Assembly: GCA_030653365.1 (NCBI GenBank) | Contig: JAURZL010000014.1 | Coordinates: 62,001-126,000 of the forward strand | Length of the DNA stretch: 64,000 nt | Reading direction: 5' to 3' | Origin: Anaerolineaceae bacterium | Lineage (GTDB): Bacteria; Chloroflexota; Anaerolineae; Anaerolineales; Anaerolineaceae | Shown here: piece by piece, positions 28,247 to 36,466 of the stretch | Layout: each line of letters begins with the position of its first letter | Numbering within the stretch: the first letter of the stretch is position 1 | The notes under the pieces: model-generated | Database searches by the model: none | Told to the model about the DNA's origin: nothing | The model's input: the letters and a program-made list of their open reading frames with translations, nothing else | Translations under genes and position numbers: made by a program

Positions 28247-28756
28247 ATGACAGAAAACAAAAAACATCAGACCGCGTATGAAACCATCGATACTCTCTTT
28301 CGGCATAACCTATGGGCGAATACAAAACTGTTTGAGCAATGTGCTCAGTTAAGCGAGGAACAGCTAAACTCTAAAGTTGTCGGGACGTATGGCTCAATAT
28401 TCGACACACTCGAACACATCGCCAATGCAGAACGATCTTATTGGCACCGCCTGAAAACCGGCCAACCCTTTCGGAAACCCGAGGGAGCACGAAAGCCTAC
28501 CGTCGCTGAGTTACAGGTTTCCATTCTATCAAGTGGTGCGGGTTTGATCGAAATCGCTCCTACCATTCAGCCACTTGACGGTGTAGAGGTAAATTGGGAG
28601 GGTTCGCCAAGAACTGTGCCCAATGCGGTGATCCTCACCCAGGTGATCAATCACGCCACCGAACATCGCGCGCAAATCATGGTGATGTTGACCCAGCTGG
28701 GCATTCAACCACCGGAATTGGACGGTTGGGCTTATTTTGATGAAGTCGACAAATAA
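28247..28756 (+). CDS. DinB/YfiT-family putative metalloenzyme
   Basis: A 169-aa four-helix-bundle protein started at the ATG at 28247, with AAAGGA upstream. The metal-binding triad is H57 (TLEHIANAE), H136 and H140 (NHATEHRAQ), in the usual DinB spacing. DinB proteins often act as thiol-dependent transferases or are induced by DNA damage, but this one has no assigned substrate. It follows the nuclease gene by 92 nt. Confidence 0.85.
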   Translation: MTENKKHQTAYETIDTLFRHNLWANTKLFEQCAQLSEEQLNSKVVGTYGSIFDTLEHIANAERSYWHRLKTGQPFRKPEGARKPTVAELQVSILSSGAGLIEIAPTIQPLDGVEVNWEGSPRTVPNAVILTQVINHATEHRAQIMVMLTQLGIQPPELDGWAYFDEVDK

Positions 28757-28853
28757 TCGTTTAATTTGAGGGTTGCACCACCGGCAGTCACTTAAATAGC
28801 TCGATATCCCGCATGTCAGCATCCGAGAAAGCTCTGCTTAAAGATGTCGAGGG

Positions 28854-28953
28854 ATCGACTTGAACCCTGACGCGCCTGCCTAGCTACCCGGAAGATGTGT
28901 TGGATTACGCCAATAATGAAGCGAAGAATAAATTTATGGAGTATTTTCAATAG
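28854..28953 (+). pseudogene. 3' remnant of a second copy of the lipoprotein gene
   Basis: In frame with the stop at 28951-28953 the sequence reads LTRLPSYPEDVLDYANNE...NKFMEYFQ, nearly identical to the end of the lipoprotein at 25901-26803. Upstream the similarity collapses through deletions (only GAGGGAT and a few bases remain). There is no start codon or signal peptide. The remnant is followed by a terminator related to that of the intact gene. Confidence 0.85.
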
Positions 28954-28990
28954 ATCCGGTGCTAACCCAACGCAATTTTCATGCTTAGTT

Positions 28991-29035
28991 GATGAGACAA
29001 CCGTCATCTGATTTTTCGGTTGCCTCATCCTTTTT
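28991..29035 (+). terminator. Intrinsic terminator behind the lipoprotein remnant
   Basis: GATGAGACAACCG (28991-29003) pairs with CGGTTGCCTCATC (29017-29029) with one mismatch, followed by CTTTTTC. It lies in the same relative place as the terminator of the intact lipoprotein gene. Confidence 0.75.
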
Positions 29036-29092
29036 CAATTTTGCATTGTTACACTCCACAGTCGACTCTGCGGACCACCGTCCAGATAATTT

Positions 29093-31489
29093 TTATCGGT
29101 CAATCATTGGCAAATAAACCATAAATTTTTCCACAAACCCGATGACATCAACGGGAACCCAAAGCAATCTCCAACCCAATTGACCACGTGTATTATCACC
29201 CCAACACTTGACACCATCCGTATCAGTGATTGCACAGGTGTGCTGTGTTCCTGCACTGACTGCTTTCACCCCGCTGGATAAACCAACCACATCCACGGGT
29301 ATTTTACTTTCGTATCCATTCGTCCCGTTGCCCAACTGACCATCCCAATTATCTCCCCAACACTTGATAGCACCACTTGAGGTAATAACGCATGTGTGTC
29401 GATTTCCAGCGCTGATTGTAGCTCCATCCTCGCCATCATCAGTAAAACCATAAACAGTAATTGGTATGCTACTACTTTTATCGTCATTGTTCCCCAATTG
29501 GCCATTTCGATTTAAACCCCAACACTTGACACCATTCGTATCAGTGATTGCACAGGTATGTTCCGATCCTGCAATTATTTCACGCGCATTTTCACCTTCA
29601 TCCTCAAATCCATAAACAACCACAGGGGTGTTACGTTCAGCAGTTGTCTTATCGCCAAGCTGACCATCACTATTATTTCCCCAGCATTTGATCCCATCTT
29701 CTGAAGTAATCACGCAGGTATGATGTCCCCCGGCACTGATGGCAATCGCAACCTCACCTATGTCATCAAACCCATATACATCCACAGGGATATTACTATA
29801 TGTGTTATCCGTCTCATCCCCCAATTGAGAAAAAATATCAGATCCCCAACATTTGACTTCACCTTCATCTGTTAAGGCGCAGGTGTGGTCATCACCTGCA
29901 GATATATCAATAACCACCTCACCGGTTAACCCAACGACATCCACCGGCGTAAGACTATCATCTGTCGTCCCATCACCCAATTGACCTAGGTAATTATATC
30001 CCCAACACTTGACCCCATCTGTTGAGGTGATAGCACAAGTGTGGTATTTCCCGGTACTGATTGATTTCACTCCGCTGGTTAACCCTTCTACATCTATCGG
30101 GATGCTACTGTTTGTGTTCACAAAATTATCATCTGGATCATTTGATCCAAATAATCTATCACCCCAATATTTAACCCCACCGGTATCGGTAAGTGCACAG
30201 GTGTATTGATAATTTGCACTAATTTCATCCACACCATTGGTTAGTTCAAAAACATCTACCGGTGGGGTGAGTCGGGTTGTCGTCCCATCACCCAGTTGAC
30301 CATAATCATTCTTCCCCCAACACTTTACCGCACCTCCTAAGGAAAGGGCACAAGTATGATAATCACCTGCACTGATGGCTTTCACCCCGATGCTTAGCTC
30401 GCCCACGAGCACTGGTGTATGACGATCGGTGGTTGAGGTATCACCTAATTTGCCATATTCATTATTTCCCCAACACTTAACTACCCCTGGATTGGTAAGC
30501 GCGCAGTTATGAGATCCGCCTGCACTAATTGCTTTCACCCCGCTCGTCAACCCACTAACATCCACCGGGATGGGACTATCGTCTTTCGTTCCATCGCCTA
30601 GTTGGCCATCACTATTATATCCCCAACACTTGACCCCACCTTCAGATGTGACCGCGCAGTTATGAGATCCGCCTGCACTGATTGCTTTCACCCCGCTGTT
30701 TAACCTGTTTACATCCACCGGGATACTGCTATTGGTTGTCTCCCCGTCACCCAGTTGACCATAGAAATTGTTTCCCCAGCACTTGACCCCTCCTCCTGAG
30801 GTGAGTGCGCAGGTGTGATATGCACCAGCACTGATAGCAATCGCATCCTCACCTTCATTATCAAACCCAACAACATTCATCGGAATACTACTGCAAGGTC
30901 CATAATCACAAGTGGTGGTCGTTATGTAACCCAATTGACCAACACTATTATCTCCCCAACACTTGATCCCTCCATCTGAGGTGAGTGCGCAAGTGTAAAA
31001 ATGCCCTGCACTGATGGCGATCACTTTCTCAGTGAACCCATCAACAATCACCGGGGTGGGACTATCGACTTTTGTATCATTACCCAGCTGGCCATAATAA
31101 TTATTACCCCAACACCAAACATCTCCAGCTGAGGTGACGGCACAAGTATGAGCAAACCCCGCACTAACAGCGATCACCACCTTGTCAGTAAACCCTTGAA
31201 CATCGACCGGGGTGGGACTATCGACTATTGTAACATTATCATTACCCAGCTGGCCATAATAATTTACCCCCCAACATCTGACCCCACCTTCAGCAGTAAC
31301 CGCGCAGGTATGATCACCTCCTACACTGATTGAAACAGCAGTTGCAAGAGATTGATCATCTTCGGTCTCTGTTATACTGTCGCTCTTTTGAATCCGAGTC
31401 GAATAACTACCTTGAACTTCTCCCAATGATGTCCCTAACAACATACAAATAAGTAAGCTAATAAACGTGTTTGTTATTGTTTTTTTCAT
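29093..31489 (-). CDS. Secreted RCC1-repeat (beta-propeller) protein
   Basis: A 798-aa protein started at the ATG at 31489, with AGGAG upstream. A signal peptide (TFISLLICMLLGTSLG) leads to 14 repeats of about 50 residues. Each has the RCC1 pattern: ISAGxxHTCAxT, a KCWGxNxxGQLGDG core, and PVDVxGL. One repeat (KYWGDRLFGSN) has lost the cysteine and QLG. Fourteen units would make two seven-bladed propellers. The last residues, FMVYLPMIDR, form the tail shared with three other secreted proteins here. The role is unknown; binding at the cell surface is a guess. Confidence 0.88.
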   Translation of the reverse strand: MKKTITNTFISLLICMLLGTSLGEVQGSYSTRIQKSDSITETEDDQSLATAVSISVGGDHTCAVTAEGGVRCWGVNYYGQLGNDNVTIVDSPTPVDVQGFTDKVVIAVSAGFAHTCAVTSAGDVWCWGNNYYGQLGNDTKVDSPTPVIVDGFTEKVIAISAGHFYTCALTSDGGIKCWGDNSVGQLGYITTTTCDYGPCSSIPMNVVGFDNEGEDAIAISAGAYHTCALTSGGGVKCWGNNFYGQLGDGETTNSSIPVDVNRLNSGVKAISAGGSHNCAVTSEGGVKCWGYNSDGQLGDGTKDDSPIPVDVSGLTSGVKAISAGGSHNCALTNPGVVKCWGNNEYGKLGDTSTTDRHTPVLVGELSIGVKAISAGDYHTCALSLGGAVKCWGKNDYGQLGDGTTTRLTPPVDVFELTNGVDEISANYQYTCALTDTGGVKYWGDRLFGSNDPDDNFVNTNSSIPIDVEGLTSGVKSISTGKYHTCAITSTDGVKCWGYNYLGQLGDGTTDDSLTPVDVVGLTGEVVIDISAGDDHTCALTDEGEVKCWGSDIFSQLGDETDNTYSNIPVDVYGFDDIGEVAIAISAGGHHTCVITSEDGIKCWGNNSDGQLGDKTTAERNTPVVVYGFEDEGENAREIIAGSEHTCAITDTNGVKCWGLNRNGQLGNNDDKSSSIPITVYGFTDDGEDGATISAGNRHTCVITSSGAIKCWGDNWDGQLGNGTNGYESKIPVDVVGLSSGVKAVSAGTQHTCAITDTDGVKCWGDNTRGQLGWRLLWVPVDVIGFVEKFMVYLPMIDR

Positions 31490-31926
31490 GATGCTCCTAA
31501 TGGAAAAAGTGAAGTGCAATAATGTTTATTGGAAAACCTTCTTATTATTTAAATTTTTTAATAGAACTTGATCTCTGGATTGATTGTGTATTGCTAGTGA
31601 ATGTAATGACCAAGTGATGTATTGGAGAGCAAGTTAGTGATTGTCCCCATGATGTGAAAACCTTCACGAAATAGTATAGCATTTTAGTGTGGATTTTTTT
31701 AGAAATTGCCTTACAACCAGTTAACACTCATAAAAGCAACAGAACATTGTCTCCGTCGTTTTCATTACAATGCGAATCCAGTTACCATTCATTGAAAAAT
31801 AACCCTATCTTTAAATAATTTATCCTCTTTGCAACACTTGTCATTCATGCTACTGGTATTTGTTATCCACCTTGAATCGCTATACAATGGAGATATTCAT
31901 ACGTTAGCAGCTCTCAGGAGGTTCTC
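31490..31926. other. Intergenic region between divergent RCC1 and PLD genes
   Basis: This 437-nt AT-rich gap must hold promoters for both neighbours but I found no well-spaced -35/-10 pair. A strong AGGAGG lies just before the PLD start codon. No gene is supported. Confidence 0.5.
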
Positions 31927-33624
31927 ATGCGAATTACCCAAACCACCAATGGCTTAAGAGTGCATGCCATCGCCGGCACTTATGTCGTCCTGCTGGGTTT
32001 CGATCTACCCGTAGCGGATTGCGCTGGTCTGTTGGGCTTCTCGATCCATCGCCAGGACCTGACCGAGAACGAAGCCTACTATCTCTCCGGCAGCAAAGCC
32101 TTCGCAGAGACCGATCCGGGCTTCCCGGCTGGCACCCAATACTCGACCCACGATCATCCCATCCAGAGCTTCCAGTGGGCGGACTATTCCGTCAAGCCCG
32201 GGCATCATTACATTTATACGATCACTGCCCGCAAAGGCACCCCATCCAATCTGACCGACTTCGCCACTACCATCATCGATATTCACACGGAGGCGGTCAC
32301 AGCCAACGAGCATAATGTCTATTTCAACCGCGGCGTCTCTGGTTCTCAAGCGTACGTACGCCGCTTTGGAGATCTTTCCCCCGATGCTGTCCCCAATCGC
32401 AAGGCTTACGAATGGCTTTCTCGTGGTCTCAATGAAGCGCTCGAGGACTTCATCCGTTCGTGTGTACCTGGCGTCGATAGCCTGCGCATTGCCGCCTATG
32501 AGTTTAATTATGAGCGCTTTCTGGATGTGATTAAAGAAGCGTTGGCCGCGGGTGTGGATGTGAAGTTCGTCTTCGATGCCAGGCAGGACAACCCCAAACT
32601 CAAGAATATCGCCACCCTGCAGGCGTTGGGACTCGAGCTCCCCAATGTCAGCTTCCAGCGTACCCAGCCCAAATCCTACATCTCACACAATAAATTCATC
32701 GTTAAGCTGCACAATGGTACTCCCCACTCCGTTTGGACAGGTGGCACCAACTTCTCCGAAGGGGGTATCTATGGGCACTCCAACGTTGCCCATGTGGTGG
32801 AAGATCCGTTGATTGCACAACAGTTCCTCGACTACTGGAACGATCTGGCAGGAGACCCCACCTCCACCTCCTTGAAAAACAACATCGAGACGCTCACCCC
32901 GCTGCCCATTGGACAACTGCCGCAGGGAACAACTGCCATCTTCAGCCCACGCAAAAACCTGGACGCACTCAACTGGTATGCCGAGCTCGCCCGAAACGCG
33001 ACCGGCAGCCTCTTCATAACATTCGCCTTCGGGTTGCCTGATGTCTTCAAGGATGTCTATGCCAATGCCCAGGCACCTCTGCGCTTCGCCCTGTTGGAGC
33101 AAAAAACGCGCTCAATCAAGGCCGGACCCGAAAAGCAAGCCGAAGAAGGCAAAATCCAACAGCTGCGCAACAAACCCGAGAATGTCTTTGCGGTTGGTAA
33201 TTTCATTCGAACCAGCACCGTGGACGGCTGGCTCAAAGAACGGCTGAGTGGGTTGAATTCTCATGTGCGCTACGTCCACAACAAGTTTATGTTAATCGAT
33301 GCACTCGGGGATGATCCGATTGTGATCTCCGGATCCGCCAACTTCAGTGAAGCCTCCACCATCCGCAACGACGAGAACATGCTCGTCATCCGCGGCAATA
33401 CCCGCGTGGCCGACATCTACCTGGGTGAGTTCATGCGCCTGTACAGCCACTTTGCCTTCCGCGAATCCCTTCAATGGCGCAAGCCGGATGATCCCCCCAA
33501 GCCCCTGCGCACCGACGATTGGTGGCAAGATTATTTTGGCAACACCACGCGTTCTCACCGGAGGATGTGTTTCGCCAGATCACAAGCGATGGCTCTCTCT
33601 ACGAGCGGGGAGGTAGAAGAATGA
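31927..33624 (+). CDS. Phospholipase D-like (HKD) protein
   Basis: A 565-aa protein with an N-terminal beta-rich, FN3-like domain of about 120 residues, then two PLD domains. The first HKD site has H254 and K256 (SHNKFIVKL) and GGTNFS, but the Asp five residues after Lys is Leu. The second is complete: H451, K453, D458 (HNKFMLID) and GSANFS. PLD proteins act on phosphodiesters of lipids or DNA through a covalent histidine intermediate; the family cannot be narrowed from motifs alone. No signal peptide is seen, so it is probably cytoplasmic. Its stop overlaps the next gene. Confidence 0.85.
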   Translation: MRITQTTNGLRVHAIAGTYVVLLGFDLPVADCAGLLGFSIHRQDLTENEAYYLSGSKAFAETDPGFPAGTQYSTHDHPIQSFQWADYSVKPGHHYIYTITARKGTPSNLTDFATTIIDIHTEAVTANEHNVYFNRGVSGSQAYVRRFGDLSPDAVPNRKAYEWLSRGLNEALEDFIRSCVPGVDSLRIAAYEFNYERFLDVIKEALAAGVDVKFVFDARQDNPKLKNIATLQALGLELPNVSFQRTQPKSYISHNKFIVKLHNGTPHSVWTGGTNFSEGGIYGHSNVAHVVEDPLIAQQFLDYWNDLAGDPTSTSLKNNIETLTPLPIGQLPQGTTAIFSPRKNLDALNWYAELARNATGSLFITFAFGLPDVFKDVYANAQAPLRFALLEQKTRSIKAGPEKQAEEGKIQQLRNKPENVFAVGNFIRTSTVDGWLKERLSGLNSHVRYVHNKFMLIDALGDDPIVISGSANFSEASTIRNDENMLVIRGNTRVADIYLGEFMRLYSHFAFRESLQWRKPDDPPKPLRTDDWWQDYFGNTTRSHRRMCFARSQAMALSTSGEVEE

Positions 33625-34316
33625 ATCCTATGGAAAAACTGTCAGATGATCAAAATCCATCCGTTCAGGAAAAAGCAAAACAACTTACGGCTGATCAAGT
33701 CACTCAGATGGAGAAATTGGAGCGGATTTTTCTTTTTGTAAGGGATGAGATCCAGTTTGGTTTCCCTCAAAAATGGGATGCGGTCAAAGCATCAGAAACG
33801 CTCGAATATAAAAAGGGATATTGCAATACCAAAGCAACACTAATGGTAGCGTTGTGTAGAGCAGCCGATATTCCAGCCCGGATTCACACGGGTCAAATTA
33901 ATATCGATATTATGAGAGGAATTTTTCCTTCTTTTGTTTTCATATTCTTGCCCGCTGCCGGTGGTCATTCCTGGGTGGAAGTAAAAATGGAAGATCGTTG
34001 GCAACCCATCGATTCTTACATCAATGATAAAGTTTTTTACACCCATGCATTAAAAAAGTTAGAAGAGAGTGGGAAACAGACTGCTTATTCGATATCTCAC
34101 ACCAGTGGGACCAGCAGTTGTGAATTCAATTTTGGCGAAAAAGGCTTTGTTCATATGGGTGCTGTCGTGGAAGACCAGGGAACATGGGATGATTTTTCTG
34201 ACTATATGTCCTCAGACAAATATATAGGTATGAATGGCTTTCAGGCTATGCTGTTTCCCATTATTGCAAAGATGAGCAACCGTATGATTAGCGGCATCAG
34301 GGGAAAATTACAATAA
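33621..34316 (+). CDS. Transglutaminase-like cysteine protein
   Basis: A 231-aa protein starting at ATG 33621, which overlaps the stop of the PLD gene (ATGA), with GGGGAGGT upstream. The core carries a Cys-His-Asp triad at C68 (GYCNTKATLMVALCR), H116 (GGHSWVEV) and D131 (QPIDSYIND), the transglutaminase/arylamine-type papain-like fold used by many bacterial proteases and amidases. No signal peptide is present. The translational coupling to a PLD-like enzyme suggests the two work together, but I know of no characterised pair. Confidence 0.8.
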   Translation: MNPMEKLSDDQNPSVQEKAKQLTADQVTQMEKLERIFLFVRDEIQFGFPQKWDAVKASETLEYKKGYCNTKATLMVALCRAADIPARIHTGQINIDIMRGIFPSFVFIFLPAAGGHSWVEVKMEDRWQPIDSYINDKVFYTHALKKLEESGKQTAYSISHTSGTSSCEFNFGEKGFVHMGAVVEDQGTWDDFSDYMSSDKYIGMNGFQAMLFPIIAKMSNRMISGIRGKLQ

Positions 34317-34344
34317 CCTGAATTGTACTCTTGCCCTTATCTAC

Positions 34345-34534
34345 TTAACCCACTACGACATTGGTAGACCTGGCTAAAGCCTGTTCCAAACAAGGCAACA
34401 GCGCTCGCATAATTTCCTCTAGGGTTTTAATTCCTGAATTTCTTGGTGTGATTTTCAAAAACAATCCTGTTAGTGATATGGGGAAGGGCTGAGGATTCGT
34501 AATTCGACCCATAATTACTCAAAAAATCTATTAG
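34345..34534 (-). pseudogene. Degenerate DUF1059 copy A
   Basis: On the minus strand the end reads GIKTLEEIM...LEQALARSTNVVVG and is preceded by ENHTKKFRN and a stop, so the frame is broken compared with the intact copy at 35550-35756. The N-terminal half is missing. The flanking GGGCTGAGGATTCG (34487) recurs at 35492. Confidence 0.75.
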
Positions 34535-34609
34535 CCCCTGTCTACAGATAGGATTGTTTTTAATCAGCATAAATGCCATAATGTTTTTAGATAATTGAAA
34601 CCTGTGGCT

Positions 34610-35143
34610 ATGAAAAGATTCCTATTAATTGCGGTTTCTCTCATTCTATTCTTCAACCTTACTGGTTGTTCTGGTGGGTTGAGTGCGGAATTCAAGGATG
34701 ACTATGCCTTATTCGTGGAATCCGCAGATCGTATGGTCGGTCTGACAGTAGATGATATATCATATCCTGAGTTTCTAACTCAATTGGAGGTAGTTCAGAA
34801 TTATTATATAAATTTAGATGCTCACAAATGGCCAGATCAATTATCAACAGCACATGCATCCTTTGAATCTGCCATGCGTAGTCTCAATCTGGTTAAGGAC
34901 GTTTGGGATGTTTACAACAAGGGTTCTGGCAGCTGGAGATGCTCACTCGATCGTGATGTGGGAAATGCTGTTGCGCTGACATTGGAAATATCAGAGCGCC
35001 TGGATGATACAGATGAATCCACTTTGAAGTGGTTGAGGTCACAAACTTGCGATATGATCATCAACGACCTTATGAAAAATTTCTCGCTTCATTATAAGGT
35101 GGGCAAGAACAAAATTATAAAATTTATAGAAATCCCCGATTAA
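34610..35143 (+). CDS. Small lipoprotein of unknown function
   Basis: A 177-aa protein started at the ATG at 34610; an upstream in-frame TTG exists. The signal peptide ends in the lipobox LTGC with C20 as the lipidated residue. The mature part is helical and acidic with two late cysteines (WRCSLDRD and SQTCDM) that could form a disulfide. No family was recognised. Its last codons (KFIEIPD) lie at the boundary of a tandem duplication, and 24 nt of its end are repeated at 35526-35550. Confidence 0.65.
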   Translation: MKRFLLIAVSLILFFNLTGCSGGLSAEFKDDYALFVESADRMVGLTVDDISYPEFLTQLEVVQNYYINLDAHKWPDQLSTAHASFESAMRSLNLVKDVWDVYNKGSGSWRCSLDRDVGNAVALTLEISERLDDTDESTLKWLRSQTCDMIINDLMKNFSLHYKVGKNKIIKFIEIPD

Positions 35144-35549
35144 CCCACTACGACATTGGTTGACCTGGCTAAAGCTTGTTCCAAATAAGCCATCGGCGTT
35201 TGCTAAATTTCCTCTGGTGTTTTAATTCCTGAATTCTTTGGTGTGATTTTCCAGCACCATCGAGTGTCTTCTTGGTCACTTCTTCCAGCGATCTCTGTTG
35301 CCATGAAGGGACAGATCAAACCCTGATTTGCAGGTAGCTATAACATCTATTCCTCGTATTCATTCCATCATGAGGATTCACGTTGCCTGGAAAGTCACAA
35401 ATAGCAGAACGAGAGGAAAATAAATTATCTGGGCAGCTTTCAATCAACTCTTGATTGGGGGGAAAACAATCCCGTAAAGAAAAAAGTGGTAGGGCTGAGG
35501 ATTCGAGATCCGAACCATAATTACTCAGAAAATTTATAGAAATCCCCGA
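35141..35549 (-). pseudogene. Degenerate DUF1059 copy B in a 410-bp tandem repeat
   Basis: About 260 nt (35141-35400) match the intact DUF1059 gene and its upstream flank at 35551-35805 on the same strand. The frame is broken: VLENHTKEFRN is followed by a stop. The rest to 35549 is spacer with a recurring GGGCTGAGGATTCG motif. No functional gene is present in this stretch. Confidence 0.75.
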
Positions 35550-35756
35550 TTAACCCACTATGACATTGGTCGACCTGGCTAAGGCTTGTTCCATTCGCTG
35601 GATTTCCTCTGGGGTTTTAATACTATTGAATTCCTTGGTGTGATTTTCGAGCACGTGTTCAAGTGCCTTCTTGGTTACTTCTTCCAGCGAAATATCTGTT
35701 GCCACAAAGGGACAGATCAAACCCATACTTTTACAGGTGTATTTATATAACATCAT
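35550..35756 (-). CDS. DUF1059-like small protein (intact copy)
   Basis: A 68-aa protein containing CKSMGLICPFVATDISLEEV followed by KKALEHVLENHTKEF, which I recognise as the DUF1059 pattern (two cysteines near the start, a helix with HxxxxH). Function is unknown. It is the only one of three nearby copies with an open frame. Confidence 0.7.
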   Translation of the reverse strand: MMLYKYTCKSMGLICPFVATDISLEEVTKKALEHVLENHTKEFNSIKTPEEIQRMEQALARSTNVIVG

Positions 35757-36466
35757 TTCCTCATTTTCATTCCATCATCCGGATTCACGTTGCCTGGTAA
35801 GACAAATCAAGGAACGAGCCAGATCCATTCATTAGATGGAATACTTTGATTCTACACTTGAAAGAGAATAAACACAACGGGTCAATCAACTCGGTAAAAG
35901 CCCATTGAACTTTGGACGCTTTCCTAGAGAAATTCAATCTGTCATTGCAATTTAGAAATGCCCTAGTCTGGGCAAAAAAATGAAATAGCTTAAAGATTGG
36001 GAAATCATTATAAAAAACCATTTCGTAAGCGAAAGAGTTATCCGAAGGCAGAGACTTCGTCAAGGATGGCCGGTAATAAAGGCCTTTAGTTAGCTTGAAA
36101 TGATGGTAAATGGTAGCTCATCAGATCAAAAACACTCAAAAATATGCAAAAAATCCTGGTATCGCTGCTTTAAATTGCCCAACAACATGACTAGACAGCT
36201 GTGCTATACTATTTTTATATCACATCCTCACACAAGCTGAAAATATTATCAATTGGATTCGAATTACTGATAATGATTTTTAATTATTATTATGAAAATC
36301 CGGTTTGGAATTTTGAAAATTTATCGTCAGATCACACCAGACCAAAGGATACCGGATTCAGGACAATCCATTAATTCTCACATCATCAAAAGAGACTGAA
36401 TAAAAAATTCTATTGCAATTCGCATTGGTCTTTTTGTAATTTTTTAATTCCTGGGAGAGCTATCAT
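35757..36466. other. Long intergenic region before the secreted repeat protein
   Basis: The first 50 nt are the upstream flank shared with the DUF1059 repeat. The remaining 660 nt are AT-rich with no supported gene: a 92-codon minus-strand frame (35785-36063) lacks a ribosome binding site and any recognisable family. GGGAGAG precedes the next start codon. Confidence 0.5.

Larger units (their letters stand above)
28757..29092. other. Intergenic region after DinB
   Basis: This 336-nt stretch holds the lipoprotein remnant and its terminator, both listed separately. I see nothing else that can be supported. Confidence 0.6.

Noticed and set aside
30000..31400. CRISPR-like regular spacing in the DNA
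   Set aside because: The periodic similarity of about 150 bp is due to RCC1 protein repeats in one reading frame, not to short direct repeats with unique spacers.
33480..33624. Frameshift at the end of the PLD-like gene
   Set aside because: An alternative frame also reads through, but the annotated end (YFGNTTRSHRRMCFA) fits what I expect of PLD C-termini and the ATGA overlap is natural.
35785..36063. 92-codon minus-strand frame, possibly a transposase remnant on the plus strand
   Set aside because: No ribosome binding site, no recognisable motif on either strand, and plus-strand reading needs several stops to be ignored.
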